Assembly (NCBI GenBank): GCA_030584185.1
Contig: CP129495.1
Coordinates: forward strand, 310,001 to 374,000
Source: Acidimicrobiia bacterium
GTDB lineage: Bacteria > Actinomycetota > Acidimicrobiia > Spongiisociales > UBA11373
Direction of reading: 5' to 3'
Length of the DNA: 64,000 nucleotides
Positions 33,636-41,914 of the stretch are shown here, one piece after another. Numbering within the stretch: position 1 is the first letter of the stretch; every line of letters begins with the position of its first letter. Under the pieces are notes generated by a model. That model was not told the DNA's origin. It ran no database searches and was given only the letters and a program-made list of their open reading frames with translations. The position numbers were made by a program, and so were the translations under genes.

Positions 33636-34966
33636 GGGCGTTCACCCCCGAGCATGGCCGCCACCGACTCCAGGCCGGCGGCGCGCGAGGCCTTCACCAG
33701 CACCACATCCCCCGGGCGGAGCCGCGACGTGAGGTGGTCCACCGCCGACTCGACGTCGGCGAAGGAACGCGAGCCGGCGCCCGCCCCCTCGCCCAGACCC
33801 GGATCATCGCCGACGACCAGCACCTCGAAGCCGAGGCCGGCCGCCAGACGCCCGACATCCCGGTGCCACCTCGGCGACTCGGTGCCGAGTTCGTGCATCT
33901 TGCCCAGCACGGCGAAGTGACGTCCGGGCATGGCGGCGACGGTCTCCAGTGCGGCCGCCATCGACGCCGGGTTGGCGTTGTAGGCGTCGTTGACGATCCT
34001 CACCCTGCCGGTTCCGACCCGCGCCTCGACCACCTCCATCCGCCAGGGAGAGACCACTGCAGCCTCCAGGCGCCTGGCAGCGGCGTCGAAGTCGATGCCG
34101 GCCGCCACCGCTGCCGCGACTGCGGCGGCGGCATTGACCGCCTGATGGCGCCCGGCAACCCCAAGCCGGATCGGCACCGCCCGCGCTTCGTGCTCCAGGA
34201 CGAAGGAGGCGCGGCCCGAGTCGTCGACCATCACCGAGACGGCGCGGACATCGGCGGTCTCCTCCTCACCGAAGGTGATCGTCGGCCCGGCGACACCTCG
34301 GGCGAGCGACGGCTCGCCGGCAGGAAGCACCGCCACCCCGCCGGGCTCGAGCGCCTCCACCAGTTCCCACTTCGCCCGACGGACGGCGTCGAGGTCCCCG
34401 AAGGTCTCGAGGTGCGCCGGCCCGATGTTGGTGATCACTGCGACGTGGGGCCGGATGACCGGAGACAGCGCCGCGATGTGGCCGACACCGCGACTGCCGA
34501 CCTCGACCACCAGCACCAAGGCTCCTTCGGGACACCCCAAGATGGTGAGGGGCACCCCGACCTCATTGTTGAAGGAGAGGGGCGCGCCATGTCCGCCGGG
34601 ACCGACAGCGGCGACGATGAGATCCTTGGTCGTCGTCTTCCCGGAGCTGCCGGTCACCGCCACCACCCTTCCGTCGAACTCGTCACGCCGCGCCTCGGCC
34701 AGGGCGAGCAACGCCTCCTGCGGCACGGCGACCTCGACGCCGGGCGTTCCGTTTTGGAGCCGACCCGGCTCGGCGAGGGCGGCCACGGCCCCGGCGTGGA
34801 AGGCGGCTCCGATGAATTCGTGCCCGTCGAGCGAGGCTCCTCGAACGGCGACGAAGAGGTCTCCGGGGACGACGCGACGGGAGTCGACCTCGACCCCGGT
34901 GACGACGGCAGACCCGTGCCGGGTCCCGCCGGCGATCGTGGCCACCCGGTCGAGGTCCCACTTCAT
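33632..34966 (-). CDS. murF: UDP-MurNAc-tripeptide D-Ala-D-Ala ligase
   Basis: Adds D-Ala-D-Ala to complete the pentapeptide. 444 residues. Substrate domain with SRRVVPGDLFVAVRG, ATP loop AVTGSSGKTTTKDLI, NNEVGVPLTIL, VITNIGPAHLETFGD, and the C-terminal NDAYNANPASMAAAL. ATG at 34966 overlaps the murE stop (ATGA). Confidence 0.96.
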   Translation of the reverse strand: MKWDLDRVATIAGGTRHGSAVVTGVEVDSRRVVPGDLFVAVRGASLDGHEFIGAAFHAGAVAALAEPGRLQNGTPGVEVAVPQEALLALAEARRDEFDGRVVAVTGSSGKTTTKDLIVAAVGPGGHGAPLSFNNEVGVPLTILGCPEGALVLVVEVGSRGVGHIAALSPVIRPHVAVITNIGPAHLETFGDLDAVRRAKWELVEALEPGGVAVLPAGEPSLARGVAGPTITFGEEETADVRAVSVMVDDSGRASFVLEHEARAVPIRLGVAGRHQAVNAAAAVAAAVAAGIDFDAAARRLEAAVVSPWRMEVVEARVGTGRVRIVNDAYNANPASMAAALETVAAMPGRHFAVLGKMHELGTESPRWHRDVGRLAAGLGFEVLVVGDDPGLGEGAGAGSRSFADVESAVDHLTSRLRPGDVVLVKASRAAGLESVAAMLGGERP

Positions 34967-36411
34967 CGCCCGGCCTCCTCTCGCACCACCTGGCGATCGT
35001 CGAACGGGAGCACCCGGTCACCGAAGTCCTGGCCTTGCTCGTGGCCCTTGCCGAGCACCAGGACCATGTCGCCGACTCTCGCCGATTCCAACGCAGTTCT
35101 GATGGCCAGCCGCCGGTCGACCACGGTGACCACTTCGCCGGGGCCGTCGGCACCGCCGGCCACGGCTGCGACCACCGCCTCCGGATCCTCGGAACGGGGG
35201 TTGTCTGAGGTGAACACCGCCAGGTCGGCCTGGCTGGCCGCCGCTCCCATCAGGGGCCGCTTGGCGCGGTCCCGATCCCCTCCGGCTCCGACCACCACGA
35301 TCACCCTTCCGGCATCGGCCACGATCTCGCGCGCCGATGAGATGGCCGCGGCGACCCCGTCGGGCGTGTGGGCGTAGTCGACGACCACCGAACAGTCGAG
35401 CGGGGTGGGCACCAACTCGAACCTACCCGGTACGGGAGGTACCGACGCGAGTCCAGCGGCGATCTGCTTCATGGGAACTCCAAGCATCGCAGCACAACCC
35501 GCCGCCACTGCGGCATTGGCGATGTTGAACCTGCCCGCCAGGGCGACCCGGAATCGCCCGTCAAGACCACAACCCTCGAGCGTGAACTCGGACCCGGCCA
35601 GCCCGAGGGCCGTCGAGGCCACACGCAGGTCGACTCCGGACCCGGTGCCGACCCTGATCGACGGAATCGACAGTCGGGCAGCAATGCGGTCACCAGCAGG
35701 ATCGTCGATCCAGACCACGGCGTTGTCGCACAACTCGAAGAGTGTCGCCTTGGCGGCTTCGTACGACTCCATGTCGCCATGGAAGTCGAGGTGATCCTGG
35801 GACAGGTTGGTGAAGGCGCCGACGGCGAACCGGGTCCCGCTCACCCTCCCCATGGCCAGCCCGTGCGACGAGACCTCGACGGCGGCAACGTCGATCCCTG
35901 ATTCCACCATCTCGGCGAGGAGCCGCTGGAAGTCCGACGCCTCCGGTGTGGTGCGTTCCATGGGAAGCGAGCGATCGCCGAGCTGCGCCCCCACGGTTCC
36001 CATGACCGCTGTCGGGATGCCGGCGGAGCGACAGGCGGCGCCGACGAGATGGGTCACGGTGGTCTTTCCGTTGGTGCCGGTGACCCCGACCACCCGCAGC
36101 CGGCGAGAGGGGTCGCCGTGGACGAGCGATGCCAGCGGTCCCAGAGCCGCCCTCGTGTCGGGAACCACCAGGGCAGGCACTCCGATCGCCGACCCGGCGT
36201 CCTCGACACATACGGCTGCGGCGCCGGCGGCGATGGCGGCCGGTACGAACGAGTGGCCGTCGGCGGTGCCTCCCCGGATGGCGACGAAGAGGCTCCCCGC
36301 TCCCACCACCCGGGAGTCGTGATCGACGTCGAGGATCGAGACCTTCTCGTCCCCAATCAGTGTCGCCCCGCAGGCAGCGGCGAGTCGGCCGAGGTTCGTG
36401 CCGTCAGCCAC
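34963..36411 (-). CDS. murE: UDP-MurNAc-L-Ala-D-Glu:meso-diaminopimelate ligase
   Basis: Adds the third stem-peptide residue. 482 residues. DSRVVGAGSLFVAIRG, ATP loop VTGTNGKTTVTHLVG, TTPEASDFQRLL, NLSQDHLDFHGDMESY and the C-terminal FTSDNPRSEDP. The DNPR tetrapeptide is the marker for meso-diaminopimelate rather than lysine. The GTG start at 36411 overlaps the ftsI stop by eight bases. Confidence 0.96.
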   Translation of the reverse strand: MADGTNLGRLAAACGATLIGDEKVSILDVDHDSRVVGAGSLFVAIRGGTADGHSFVPAAIAAGAAAVCVEDAGSAIGVPALVVPDTRAALGPLASLVHGDPSRRLRVVGVTGTNGKTTVTHLVGAACRSAGIPTAVMGTVGAQLGDRSLPMERTTPEASDFQRLLAEMVESGIDVAAVEVSSHGLAMGRVSGTRFAVGAFTNLSQDHLDFHGDMESYEAAKATLFELCDNAVVWIDDPAGDRIAARLSIPSIRVGTGSGVDLRVASTALGLAGSEFTLEGCGLDGRFRVALAGRFNIANAAVAAGCAAMLGVPMKQIAAGLASVPPVPGRFELVPTPLDCSVVVDYAHTPDGVAAAISSAREIVADAGRVIVVVGAGGDRDRAKRPLMGAAASQADLAVFTSDNPRSEDPEAVVAAVAGGADGPGEVVTVVDRRLAIRTALESARVGDMVLVLGKGHEQGQDFGDRVLPFDDRQVVREEAGR

Positions 36412-38104
36412 CTGGAGGCACTCCCAGCTGGTTGAGGGCGGCGAGCGTCACCGCGGCGAACACCGGGGCCGCCCCCTTGCCACCGCTGGCATCGGTCTGC
36501 GGGGAATCGAGGACCACAGCCACCACCACCCGCGGATCGTCGATGGGAGCCATCCCGATGAAGCTGGCCACGACGTCGTCCTCGCTATAGACCCCGGACT
36601 CCTCCAGGTACTTCTCGGTGGTGCCGGTCTTCCCACCGACACGGTATCCAGGAACGGCCGCCAGCGAACCGGTGCCGTGGCTCACGACCTCTTCGAGCAT
36701 CAGACGCAGCTTCTGCGCGGTGTCGGCCGAGAGCACCCGTCGCTCCACCTCCTCCACCGCTTCCTGACGGCCATCGCCGTCGACGACGCGCTGCACGAGT
36801 CGCGGCTGGACCCAAACACCGTCGTTCGCCAGGGTGGCGTACACCATGGCCATCTGCAGCGGCGTGACCGCCAGGCGATACCCGATGGAGGTCGAGGCGA
36901 GGCAGGTGGTGGCACACCAGTCCTGATGCGGACGCAGCACGCCGGATGCCTCTCCCGGGTAGTCGACGCCGGTGGGCGAGCCCTGGCCGAACGAAGCCAT
37001 GTAGGTGTGGAGCCGGCGCGCCCCCAGCAGGTCACCGATCAGGATCGTCCCCAGGTTCGACGAGTAGGTGACGATCTCGGTGACGCTCAGCGCCGGGGCG
37101 TGCTCGGTGACATCTTCGAACACCGTGTCCTGGATCACTATCTCGTCGGGGATGTCGAAGGTGGTCCCCGGCACCACGACGCCCGATTCGAGGGCTGCTG
37201 AGATGGTCACCACTTTCTGCGTCGACCCCGGCTCGAACACGTCGGTCACGGCTCGGTTTCGCAGGGCCTGCGGGGTGATCGTGGTGCGGTCGTTCGGGTC
37301 GTAGCTGGGTAGGTTGACCATGGCCAGGATCTCGCCGGTTGCGGGATCGATGACGACCACCGAGCCGGAGCGGGCCCCGGTGCGTTCCAGGGCTGCGGCC
37401 AGCTCTCGCTCTGCGGCGTACTGGATCTCCGACTTGATGGTGAGCACCAGATCGCTCCCCGGCTGCGCCGGCTCGACCAGGTACTCGCCCTGCGGAATGG
37501 CCAATCCCTGCGGATCTCTCTCCACCAGAAGCGAACCGGGACTCCCCGCGAGTGCTTCGTCGTAGAAGAGTTCGAGCCCCTCCAGGCCCTCGTTGTCGTC
37601 CGCCCGAACGAAGCCGACCACATGAGCAGCCAGGGAACCTGCCGGATACACGCGTTTCGGCTCCGTCAGGAGGTGGATTCCGGGAAGCCCGGCCTCCCTC
37701 ACCGCCTCACCGACCGCCAGGTCCAGCTGCCTGGCCACGTAGACGAACTCGCCGTCCTGAGAGAGATCGCGCTCCAGGTCGGTTCGGTGGCGACCCACCA
37801 GTGGCGCCAGGGTCTCGGCGACGGCTGCCGGATCGGCGATCTCCCGCGGGTTGGCGTAGATCGTCACCGAGTCGACCGTCACCGCCAGCTCACGACCGTC
37901 CCTGTCGAAGATCGTCCCGCGGTCGGCGGCGAGGGTCTGTCGGTCGAGACGCTGATCGAGACCACGGGCGGCGAACGTCTCCGCCTGCGCCCCCTGGACC
38001 ACCGTGAGGCGATAACCCACCAGGGTCCACATGACCACGAGCACCACCCCGATGGAGAACAGCCGGGCACTTCCGGCCTGGCCCACCGGACGCTCATGAC
38101 TCAT
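36404..38104 (-). CDS. ftsI: Septal class B penicillin-binding protein (transpeptidase)
   Basis: Divisome transpeptidase, 566 residues: one N-terminal membrane helix (FSIGVVLVVMWTLVGYRL), a PBP dimerisation domain beginning RGTIFDRDGRELA, then the transpeptidase with SxxK at 294-297 (STQK), SxN at 348-350 and KTG at 492-494. ATG at 38104 is preceded by GAGGAGGAG. It works with FtsW at 30143. A 64-base gap separates it from the FtsL-like gene. Confidence 0.95.
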   Translation of the reverse strand: MSHERPVGQAGSARLFSIGVVLVVMWTLVGYRLTVVQGAQAETFAARGLDQRLDRQTLAADRGTIFDRDGRELAVTVDSVTIYANPREIADPAAVAETLAPLVGRHRTDLERDLSQDGEFVYVARQLDLAVGEAVREAGLPGIHLLTEPKRVYPAGSLAAHVVGFVRADDNEGLEGLELFYDEALAGSPGSLLVERDPQGLAIPQGEYLVEPAQPGSDLVLTIKSEIQYAAERELAAALERTGARSGSVVVIDPATGEILAMVNLPSYDPNDRTTITPQALRNRAVTDVFEPGSTQKVVTISAALESGVVVPGTTFDIPDEIVIQDTVFEDVTEHAPALSVTEIVTYSSNLGTILIGDLLGARRLHTYMASFGQGSPTGVDYPGEASGVLRPHQDWCATTCLASTSIGYRLAVTPLQMAMVYATLANDGVWVQPRLVQRVVDGDGRQEAVEEVERRVLSADTAQKLRLMLEEVVSHGTGSLAAVPGYRVGGKTGTTEKYLEESGVYSEDDVVASFIGMAPIDDPRVVVAVVLDSPQTDASGGKGAAPVFAAVTLAALNQLGVPPGG

Positions 38105-38168
38105 CGCTCCTCCTCGGCGTCGGGACTCTTCCCCGCCGCCCCGTCCCGGCGCCCGACGGGGCATGCGT

Positions 38169-38582
38169 CTACGGCTGAGCGCCGAGCAGGCTCTTCAGGT
38201 CCGACCAGCGCTGCTCGATGTCCGGACCTGGCGTCCCCAAGCCGGGGACCTCCACGCGTCGGATCTCGATCGGATACACCATCCCTGCCTCTTCGGCGAG
38301 ACGAGCGATCCGCTCCGGCGACTGCAACTCGGCCACCTGCAACCGCAGATCCCAGTACCGAGCCTCCTCGGCTTCGATCTGACGACGCACGTCCTCGAGC
38401 ACGAACGCCGACCGGTCGAGGGCGACCCTCGACGACACCATCAAGAAGAACACCGCGGCGACGGTGAACACCATGCCGAGGACACCACCCAACCTGCGCC
38501 GACGCGAACGGGGTCCGATGACGACGTGGAATCCGTTGCGGTGACGCAGGGGGACGGCGAGCGGTTGCGAGCGGGCGACCAT
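38169..38582 (-). CDS. ftsL: FtsL-like septum formation protein
   Basis: 137-residue bitopic protein in the position of ftsL between rsmH and ftsI. A basic cytoplasmic N-terminus (GPRSRRRRLGG) is followed by one helix (VLGMVFTVAAVFFLMVSSRVA) and a heptad-like coiled coil (LEDVRRQIEAEEARYWDLRL) ending ELQSPERIARLAEEAGM, the usual FtsL/DivIC closing motif. Identity as FtsL rests mainly on position and topology. ATG overlaps the rsmH stop (TGATG). Confidence 0.85.
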   Translation of the reverse strand: MVARSQPLAVPLRHRNGFHVVIGPRSRRRRLGGVLGMVFTVAAVFFLMVSSRVALDRSAFVLEDVRRQIEAEEARYWDLRLQVAELQSPERIARLAEEAGMVYPIEIRRVEVPGLGTPGPDIEQRWSDLKSLLGAQP

Positions 38583-39499
38583 CAGATCTTCTCCGCCGCC
38601 CGCAGCCGGGCGCTGCGCGCCCGGTGATTGGCGGCCACCTCGGCATCACCCGGACGAAGGGCGCCGCGGGTGAGCAGGCGGAGCTCGGCGGTGTGGCCGC
38701 AGGCACAGACGGGCAGGTCCGGAGGACAGATGCATGCCCTGGCGCCGGAAGCGAAGCGCCGCTTCACGATGCGGTCCTCGAGGGAGTGGTAGGAGATCAC
38801 GACGATCCGGCCTCCCGACCGCAGCACACGCAGAGCGGCGTCGAGGGCGTCGGCAAGTGCGCCCAGCTCGTCGTTGACGGCGATGCGAAGTGCCTGGAAG
38901 GTTCGCCGAGCCGGATGACCCCGCTTCCGGGCCCGAGCCGGCACCGCACCTGCGACGACCTCGGCGAGCCGTGCCGTATCCCCGATGGGACGGGCGGCGA
39001 CGATGGCAGCGGCGATGCGACGGGCGTTCGGTTCCTCTCCGTACCGGCGAATGATCCGTTCGAGGTCCTCGACATCTGCCTCATCGACGAGCCGCCCGGC
39101 ATCCGTCGGGGTGTCCGGGCCCATTCGCATGTCGAGTGGGCCGCCGTGTGCATAGGAGAACCCTCGCTCCCCCACGTCGAGCTGATGGGACGAGACACCG
39201 AGGTCGAACATGGCTCCGCCGATCTCATCGATTCCCTCCTCTTCCAGGACCCTCTCCAGGTTTCGAAAATCGGTGTGGTGCAGGGTGACGCCGCTCAGCC
39301 CGGCCAGGCCCGCTCGCGAGTCCGGGTCGCGGTCGATGGCCACCACCCTCGATCCGGGTCGGGCATCGAGCAACGCCCGGGTGTGACCGCCCCCACCGAA
39401 GGTCGCGTCGAGCACAACGCCAGGCGCGGCGCCGATCAGGATCTCCTTGACCTCGGCCACCATCACCGGCCGGTGGTACTCGGCGGTGGACCGATTCAT
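38582..39499 (-). CDS. rsmH: 16S rRNA (cytosine1402-N4)-methyltransferase
   Basis: S-adenosylmethionine enzyme (MraW) that methylates C1402 of 16S rRNA. 305 residues. YHRPVMVAEVKEIL, SAM loop VVLDATFGGGGHTRALL, AMFDLGVSSHQLD, GFSYAHGGPLDMRM and the late VISYHSLEDRIVKRRF are diagnostic. ATG 39499 is chosen with GGGGGG nine bases upstream. A 97-base gap separates it from mraZ. Confidence 0.96.
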   Translation of the reverse strand: MNRSTAEYHRPVMVAEVKEILIGAAPGVVLDATFGGGGHTRALLDARPGSRVVAIDRDPDSRAGLAGLSGVTLHHTDFRNLERVLEEEGIDEIGGAMFDLGVSSHQLDVGERGFSYAHGGPLDMRMGPDTPTDAGRLVDEADVEDLERIIRRYGEEPNARRIAAAIVAARPIGDTARLAEVVAGAVPARARKRGHPARRTFQALRIAVNDELGALADALDAALRVLRSGGRIVVISYHSLEDRIVKRRFASGARACICPPDLPVCACGHTAELRLLTRGALRPGDAEVAANHRARSARLRAAEKI

Positions 39500-39596
39500 C
39501 GCCAGCCCCCCGGAGCGCTGGCGCCGGCAGGGAGGCGGGCGGTTTCCGGGGCCCTCCTTCCGGCATCCAGGGAGCTGGCGCTGATCCGGTCCACAT

Positions 39597-40028
39597 TCAG
39601 ACTCCTTCCTCACTGAGCGCTTCCTCGATCCCCGAGTACAGGTCGTCGGCGGTCTCCTGGTTGGCTGCCCAGCTGGCTGCGTCCCAGATCTCGATCCGTT
39701 CGAACACCCCGACCACCACGACGTCCTTCTCCAGACCGGCGTAGGCGCGCAGCGGCTGCGGGATCTGGAGTCGACCCTGCTTGTCGGCCTGCAGGTCCGC
39801 GGCCGACCCGAAGAACGCCCTTGCGTAGTCGCGATTCCGGCGATTGGTCCTGGGCAGCCGATTGATGCGGGCGGCCTCCTCCTCGAACCGATCGGATGGG
39901 AAGACGTAGAGGCAACGCTCCTGACCCTTGGTGACCACGACCCCGCGAGCGACCCGATCGCGGAACTTCGAGGGCATCACGATGCGGCCCTTGTCGTCCA
40001 CGGTGTGCTGATACCAACCGAGGAACAC
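39597..40028 (-). CDS. mraZ: Division/cell-wall cluster transcriptional regulator MraZ
   Basis: Oligomeric AbrB-fold DNA-binding protein of 143 residues that represses its own operon in characterised bacteria. Both MraZ repeats are visible: HTVDDKGRIVMPSKFRD and LQADKQGRLQIPQPLRAYA. The GTG at 40028 has GGAG six bases upstream. Its expected operators, repeated TGGnG boxes, lie in the promoter just upstream. Confidence 0.95.
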   Translation of the reverse strand: MFLGWYQHTVDDKGRIVMPSKFRDRVARGVVVTKGQERCLYVFPSDRFEEEAARINRLPRTNRRNRDYARAFFGSAADLQADKQGRLQIPQPLRAYAGLEKDVVVVGVFERIEIWDAASWAANQETADDLYSGIEEALSEEGV

Positions 40029-40104
40029 CTCGATCTCCGCCCTTCTCTGCACCCTGATCGGGGAATCTCTCCCCCTGCCGAGCCACGAGCGTGTCCCGGC
40101 CGTT

Positions 40105-40147
40105 CTCCACTTCGCGCCACTTTGCCCCATAGATCCCCACTTGTCAA
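40105..40147 (-). promoter_or_regulatory. mraZ promoter with four phased MraZ boxes
   Basis: On the minus strand a consensus -35 TTGACA (40147-40142) is followed after 17 bases by CAAAGT (40124-40119) as -10. Four boxes TGGGG, TGGGG, TGGCG, TGGAG (40139-40135, 40129-40125, 40119-40115, 40109-40105) repeat every ten bases, covering the spacer, -10 and start site. This matches the known MraZ operator design of TGGGn boxes with five-base spacers. Two more TGGG boxes, out of phase, lie at 40158-40162 and 40167-40171. Confidence 0.75.
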
Positions 40148-40210
40148 CCACATCGTTCCCCAACCGACCCACTGCGTCCCATCGGTGGCTCGGTCGGTTC
40201 CACCGACCGA

Positions 40211-40216
40211 TACGCT
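40211..40216 (+). promoter_or_regulatory. -10 element TACGCT for leaderless SDR gene
   Basis: TACGCT is followed by six bases (ctggcc) and the GTG at 40223. Confidence 0.5.
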
Positions 40217-40222
40217 CTGGCC

Positions 40223-40969
40223 GTGCTCGAAGGCCGCCGAATCGTCGTGACCGGAGCCTCCTCCGGGATCGGGAGAGCGCTCGCCGCCGCCTACGCCGCC
40301 CATCGAGCAACCGTCTGGGCGGTAGGAAGAGACACCGACCGCCTGGCTGCAGTGGCCGCAGCCACCGGGGCGACGGCGGTGCCGGCCGACCTGACCACGG
40401 CCGCCGGCCTCGCAGCGGTGACGACGAGGGTGGCGGAGGCAGGCGCACTCGATGTCGCCGTCCACGCCGCCGGGGCACTTGGGCCGGTGGGTGTGCCGTT
40501 GCGCGACTACCCCGACCGAGAGTGGCGAGAAGTGATGCACACCAACCTCGACGCGGTGCACCGTCTACACCGGTCACTGGGACCTCTCCTCGACCTGGGC
40601 CATGTTCCGACGGTGATCGCCCTGTCCAGCACCGTGGGGCGCCAGGGTCGCGCCGGCTGGGGGATGTACGCCATCTCCAAGTACGCCCTCGAAGGCTGGG
40701 TGGCAGTGCTCGCCGACGAGTGGAAGCAGGGACGGGTGTACTCGGTCAACCCGGGAGGAACCCGAACCCCGATGCGCGCCGAGGCCAGGCCCGACGAGGA
40801 CCCGACCACCGTGCCGACACCCGAGGAGATCACGCCCCTCTTCCTTCGCCTGGCGCACCCGGCCGCCCCGGAGTCGACCGGGGTGCTCCTCGAGGCGCGC
40901 CACTGGATCGGCAGAGATCCTTGGGAGGGGTTGGGCGCCGACCCGACACCGACGTCGCCTTCGCCCTAG
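40223..40969 (+). CDS. Short-chain dehydrogenase/reductase
   Basis: Classical SDR of 248 residues. The nucleotide-binding VTGASSGIGRALA starts at residue 9; the NAG motif is replaced by HAAGALG; the catalytic Ser is in IALSSTVG and the Tyr/Lys pair in MYAISKYA, followed by VNPGGTRTPM. Substrate unknown. GTG start fits a leaderless promoter. Its TAG stop is part of the next gene's -10 element. Confidence 0.85.
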   Translation: MLEGRRIVVTGASSGIGRALAAAYAAHRATVWAVGRDTDRLAAVAAATGATAVPADLTTAAGLAAVTTRVAEAGALDVAVHAAGALGPVGVPLRDYPDREWREVMHTNLDAVHRLHRSLGPLLDLGHVPTVIALSSTVGRQGRAGWGMYAISKYALEGWVAVLADEWKQGRVYSVNPGGTRTPMRAEARPDEDPTTVPTPEEITPLFLRLAHPAAPESTGVLLEARHWIGRDPWEGLGADPTPTSPSP

Positions 40970-40972
40970 CAT
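40967..40972 (+). promoter_or_regulatory. -10 element TAGCAT for LapA-like gene
   Basis: TAGCAT includes the stop codon of the SDR gene and ends seven bases before the ATG at 40980. Confidence 0.45.
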
Positions 40973-40979
40973 CACCCCC

Positions 40980-41282
40980 ATGAGCACCGAGACGCGAGAA
41001 CGCAGGACGCGCTGGGCGGGACCCGTGCTGCTATTCACCTTCGTCGTGATCCCGTTCGTGATCCTGGTCTTCTCCAACACCGACGGCGTCACCGTCTCCT
41101 GGGCGGGTTTCGACTGGGAGAACGTGCCCCTGTGGCTCGCCCTGATGGCGGCATTCGTCGCCGGCGCCATCGGCACCCGCGTGTTCAGCTGGGTCTGGAA
41201 GGCCTGGCGACGGCGACGCCGGCGGCACGAGGCGGAAGCCGAGTATCTCCGCGCCCAGGCGGCATCCGCCGACGAAGGCTGA
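40980..41282 (+). CDS. LapA-domain-like small membrane protein
   Basis: 100-residue protein with two hydrophobic helices (VLLFTFVVIPFVILVFSNTD and LALMAAFVAGAIGTRVFSWV) and a strongly basic then acidic tail (WRRRRRRHEAEAEYLR). The first helix ending in FSNTDGVTVSW resembles the LapA/DUF1049 family, members of which assist envelope assembly. Role here unknown. Confidence 0.65.
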   Translation: MSTETRERRTRWAGPVLLFTFVVIPFVILVFSNTDGVTVSWAGFDWENVPLWLALMAAFVAGAIGTRVFSWVWKAWRRRRRRHEAEAEYLRAQAASADEG

Positions 41283-41324
41283 CCTCCCCGGGTTCGGCCA
41301 CGGTGCCCGAGGCGGGGCCGCTGG

Positions 41325-41330
41325 TATCGT
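41325..41330 (+). promoter_or_regulatory. -10 element TATCGT upstream of HNH gene
   Basis: TATCGT ends nine bases before the ATG at 41340; no Shine-Dalgarno is present. Confidence 0.4.
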
Positions 41331-41339
41331 GATCGCCGA

Positions 41340-41843
41340 ATGGCTCAAGCGCTGGTGCTGAACGCGTCCTACGAGCCACTGACCGTGGTGTCGCTCCGAC
41401 GCGCCGTCGTGCTGCTGGTGCGCGACAAGGCAGAACTGGTCCACGCCCGCGAGCAGACCTGGCGGTCCGAACACCTCGAGCTCCCCGTGCCGGCCGTGAT
41501 CCGGCTGCGCAGATACGTTCGCGTGCCCTACCGACGGCGCGTGGCTCTGAGCCGCAGAGCCGTGTTCGCTCGCGACCGAAACCGGTGCCAGTACTGCGGC
41601 TCGGAGGCGGAGAACCTGGACCATGTAATCCCCCGCTCCCGAGGGGGCGAGCACACCTGGGAGAACGTCGTCGCCGCCTGCCGGGCATGCAACGCCCTCA
41701 AGGGCGACCGCACCCCGGACGAAGCCGGGATGGGGCTCAGCGCTTCACCCGACGCCCCCCGCCAGTCTGCCTGGATCCTGGTCGGACTCGGGGCGCCGCC
41801 ACATCCCTCATGGGATGCCTATCTAGGCGCCGCCGCTTCCTGA
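41340..41843 (+). CDS. HNH endonuclease family protein
   Basis: 167-residue stand-alone HNH protein of the type common in actinobacterial chromosomes. An N-terminal [20 protein letters not shown] block is followed by the zinc-binding [20 protein letters not shown] (DHVIP supplies the catalytic His) and [20 protein letters not shown]. No toxin-immunity partner or restriction gene adjoins it. Nuclease activity is expected from motifs; the biological target is unknown. Confidence 0.88.
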   Translation: MAQALVLNASYEPLTVVSLRRAVVLLVRDKAELVHAREQTWRSEHLELPVPAVIRLRRYVRVPYRRRVALSRRAVFARDRNRCQYCGSEAENLDHVIPRSRGGEHTWENVVAACRACNALKGDRTPDEAGMGLSASPDAPRQSAWILVGLGAPPHPSWDAYLGAAAS

Positions 41844-41887
41844 CCCTCGGCAACTCAGCGCATCCTCACCATCACTTTCCGTGGTGA

Positions 41888-41893
41888 TATCAT
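41888..41893 (+). promoter_or_regulatory. -10 element TATCAT inside an 8-base palindrome
   Basis: TATCAT is part of the palindrome TGATATCA (41885-41892), about 20 bases before the TTG at 41915, which has AGGAGG upstream. Confidence 0.4.
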
Positions 41894-41914
41894 CCACTCG
41901 AGGAGGTGCCCGAA

